The notes under the pieces: model-generated
Database searches by the model: none
The model's input: only the letters and a program-made list of their open reading frames with translations
Told to the model about the DNA's origin: nothing
Shown: positions 63,617 to 64,000 of the stretch, in pieces
Position numbering within the stretch: position 1 is the first letter of the stretch
Layout: each line of letters begins with the position of its first letter
Position numbers and translations under genes: made by a program
Assembly (NCBI RefSeq): GCF_014138285.1
Contig: NZ_JACGXN010000011.1
Span: 1 to 64,000, forward strand
Length of the DNA: 64,000 nucleotides
DNA from: Phyllobacterium myrsinacearum
Lineage (GTDB): Bacteria > Pseudomonadota > Alphaproteobacteria > Rhizobiales > Rhizobiaceae
Direction: 5' to 3'

Positions 63617-64000
63617 TCAGGTGCGCTGCAATACCCATTCAAAGCTGCTTTTCCAAAGGTCGGCCGGAATTTCCTTTGAGAGAGTATCGACCAGATCGGA
63701 CAGCTTTACGCTGCGCAGCTTTGCTCGCCATGCCTCGTCAGCCTCCCACATGATCCGGGCAACGGCACAGGGTTTGGTTTCGCAGTAATCAGCCGGGCGG
63801 CACGGGTTGTTCGTCCTGATATTGCTGCAAACAAAAGTTGACGCTTTGCCCTCGACTGCTTCGACGATTTCGAGAAATGTAATTTCGGAGGGAACTTTTG
63901 CGAGGCGATAGCCACCGCTTGGACCCAATGTCGTTACAACGATCGAGGCCTGCGACAGGCTTTGCAGTGCCTTCGATAAATATTCTTTCGGGACGCCGTG
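63617..64000 (-). CDS. Rrf2-family regulator (N-terminus beyond the window)
   Basis: The frame is open to the window end. EYLSKALQSLSQASIVVTT is the recognition helix region, and GPSGGYRLAKVPSEITFLEI is the wing. Several Cys residues (VCSNIRTNNPC, DYCETKPC) could hold an Fe-S cluster, as in NsrR/RirA/IscR-type members. It is convergent with the MscS gene. Start not visible. Confidence 0.85.
   Translation of the reverse strand, partial: HGVPKEYLSKALQSLSQASIVVTTLGPSGGYRLAKVPSEITFLEIVEAVEGKASTFVCSNIRTNNPCRPADYCETKPCAVARIMWEADEAWRAKLRSVKLSDLVDTLSKEIPADLWKSSFEWVLQRT

Noticed and set aside
1..64000. CRISPR arrays, tRNA or rRNA genes
   Set aside because: Looked for regular spaced repeats and conserved tRNA/rRNA stretches by eye and found none; a tRNAscan or Infernal run would settle this.

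Overview
The window looks like chromosome from an alphaproteobacterium of the order Hyphomicrobiales, closest in feel to Brucella/Ochrobactrum or Phyllobacterium. Grounds: a Rhizobiales-type (Omp2-like) porin, an RND pump with a divergent TetR gene as in Brucella BepDE, FNR/FixK-type boxes, many ABC importers, moderate-to-high GC, and no operons foreign to that group. The assignment rests on gene content only. I saw no rRNA, tRNA or CRISPR array.

Layout. (1) 1-2.2 kb: the tail of an unidentified gene, then a hemG-like flavodoxin gene divergent from universal stress protein and PNPOx-like genes, with two FNR/FixK-like boxes between them. (2) 2.6-8.7 kb: a tightly packed Dpp/Opp-type ABC importer with a fused double ATPase, translationally coupled to a PHP-domain hydrolase and closed by a terminator. 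(3) 8.8-10.2 kb: non-coding, with an internally deleted IS1595-type element between 15-bp inverted ends and an unexplained 16-bp inverted repeat. (4) 10.2-23.2 kb: a catabolic locus for sulfated, unsaturated uronate-containing disaccharides (glycosaminoglycan type). It has a sulfatase, LacI regulator, GH88 unsaturated glucuronyl hydrolase, porin, Ugp-type ABC importer with two tandem binding proteins, KduI and KduD. The porin lies between a functional permease gene and a decayed copy of the start of that gene, so a promoter/permease segment was duplicated. (5) 23.2-27 kb: a scar of mobile DNA with a ParB-like C-terminal remnant, an intact-looking TumE/TumA toxin-antitoxin pair, stem-loops, and an IS30/IS110 composite wreck.

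(6) 27-43 kb: core-like genes: VOC protein, DUF3592 protein, RND efflux pump with TetR, YkgJ-type cysteine cluster protein, Hsp70-like ATPase, a soluble FtsK-type translocase, an aminotransferase with a striking operator, a periplasmic protein, MFS exporter and GNAT. (7) 43.6-50 kb: IclR, fused 5-oxoprolinase/hydantoinase and OPT transporter in one operon with an IclR-type operator. (8) 50.5-56.9 kb: a PotABCD-like importer, an XRE-cupin regulator and a divergent HisD-family dehydrogenase. (9) 57-64 kb: SDR/HxlR pair, a broken and an intact LysR gene, a CMD-NmrA-cupin cluster, an MscS channel with a cyclic-nucleotide-binding-like domain, and a truncated Rrf2 gene.

How genes work together: region 4 is the most coherent system. 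The porin and ABC system would import disaccharides, the sulfatase and GH88 would desulfate and split them, and KduI/KduD would convert the uronate towards 2-keto-3-deoxygluconate, under LacI control. No polysaccharide lyase is present, so the cell probably scavenges products cut elsewhere. Regions 2, 7 and 8 are further self-contained uptake-plus-enzyme modules with unknown substrates, each with a recognisable local regulator or operator-like palindrome.
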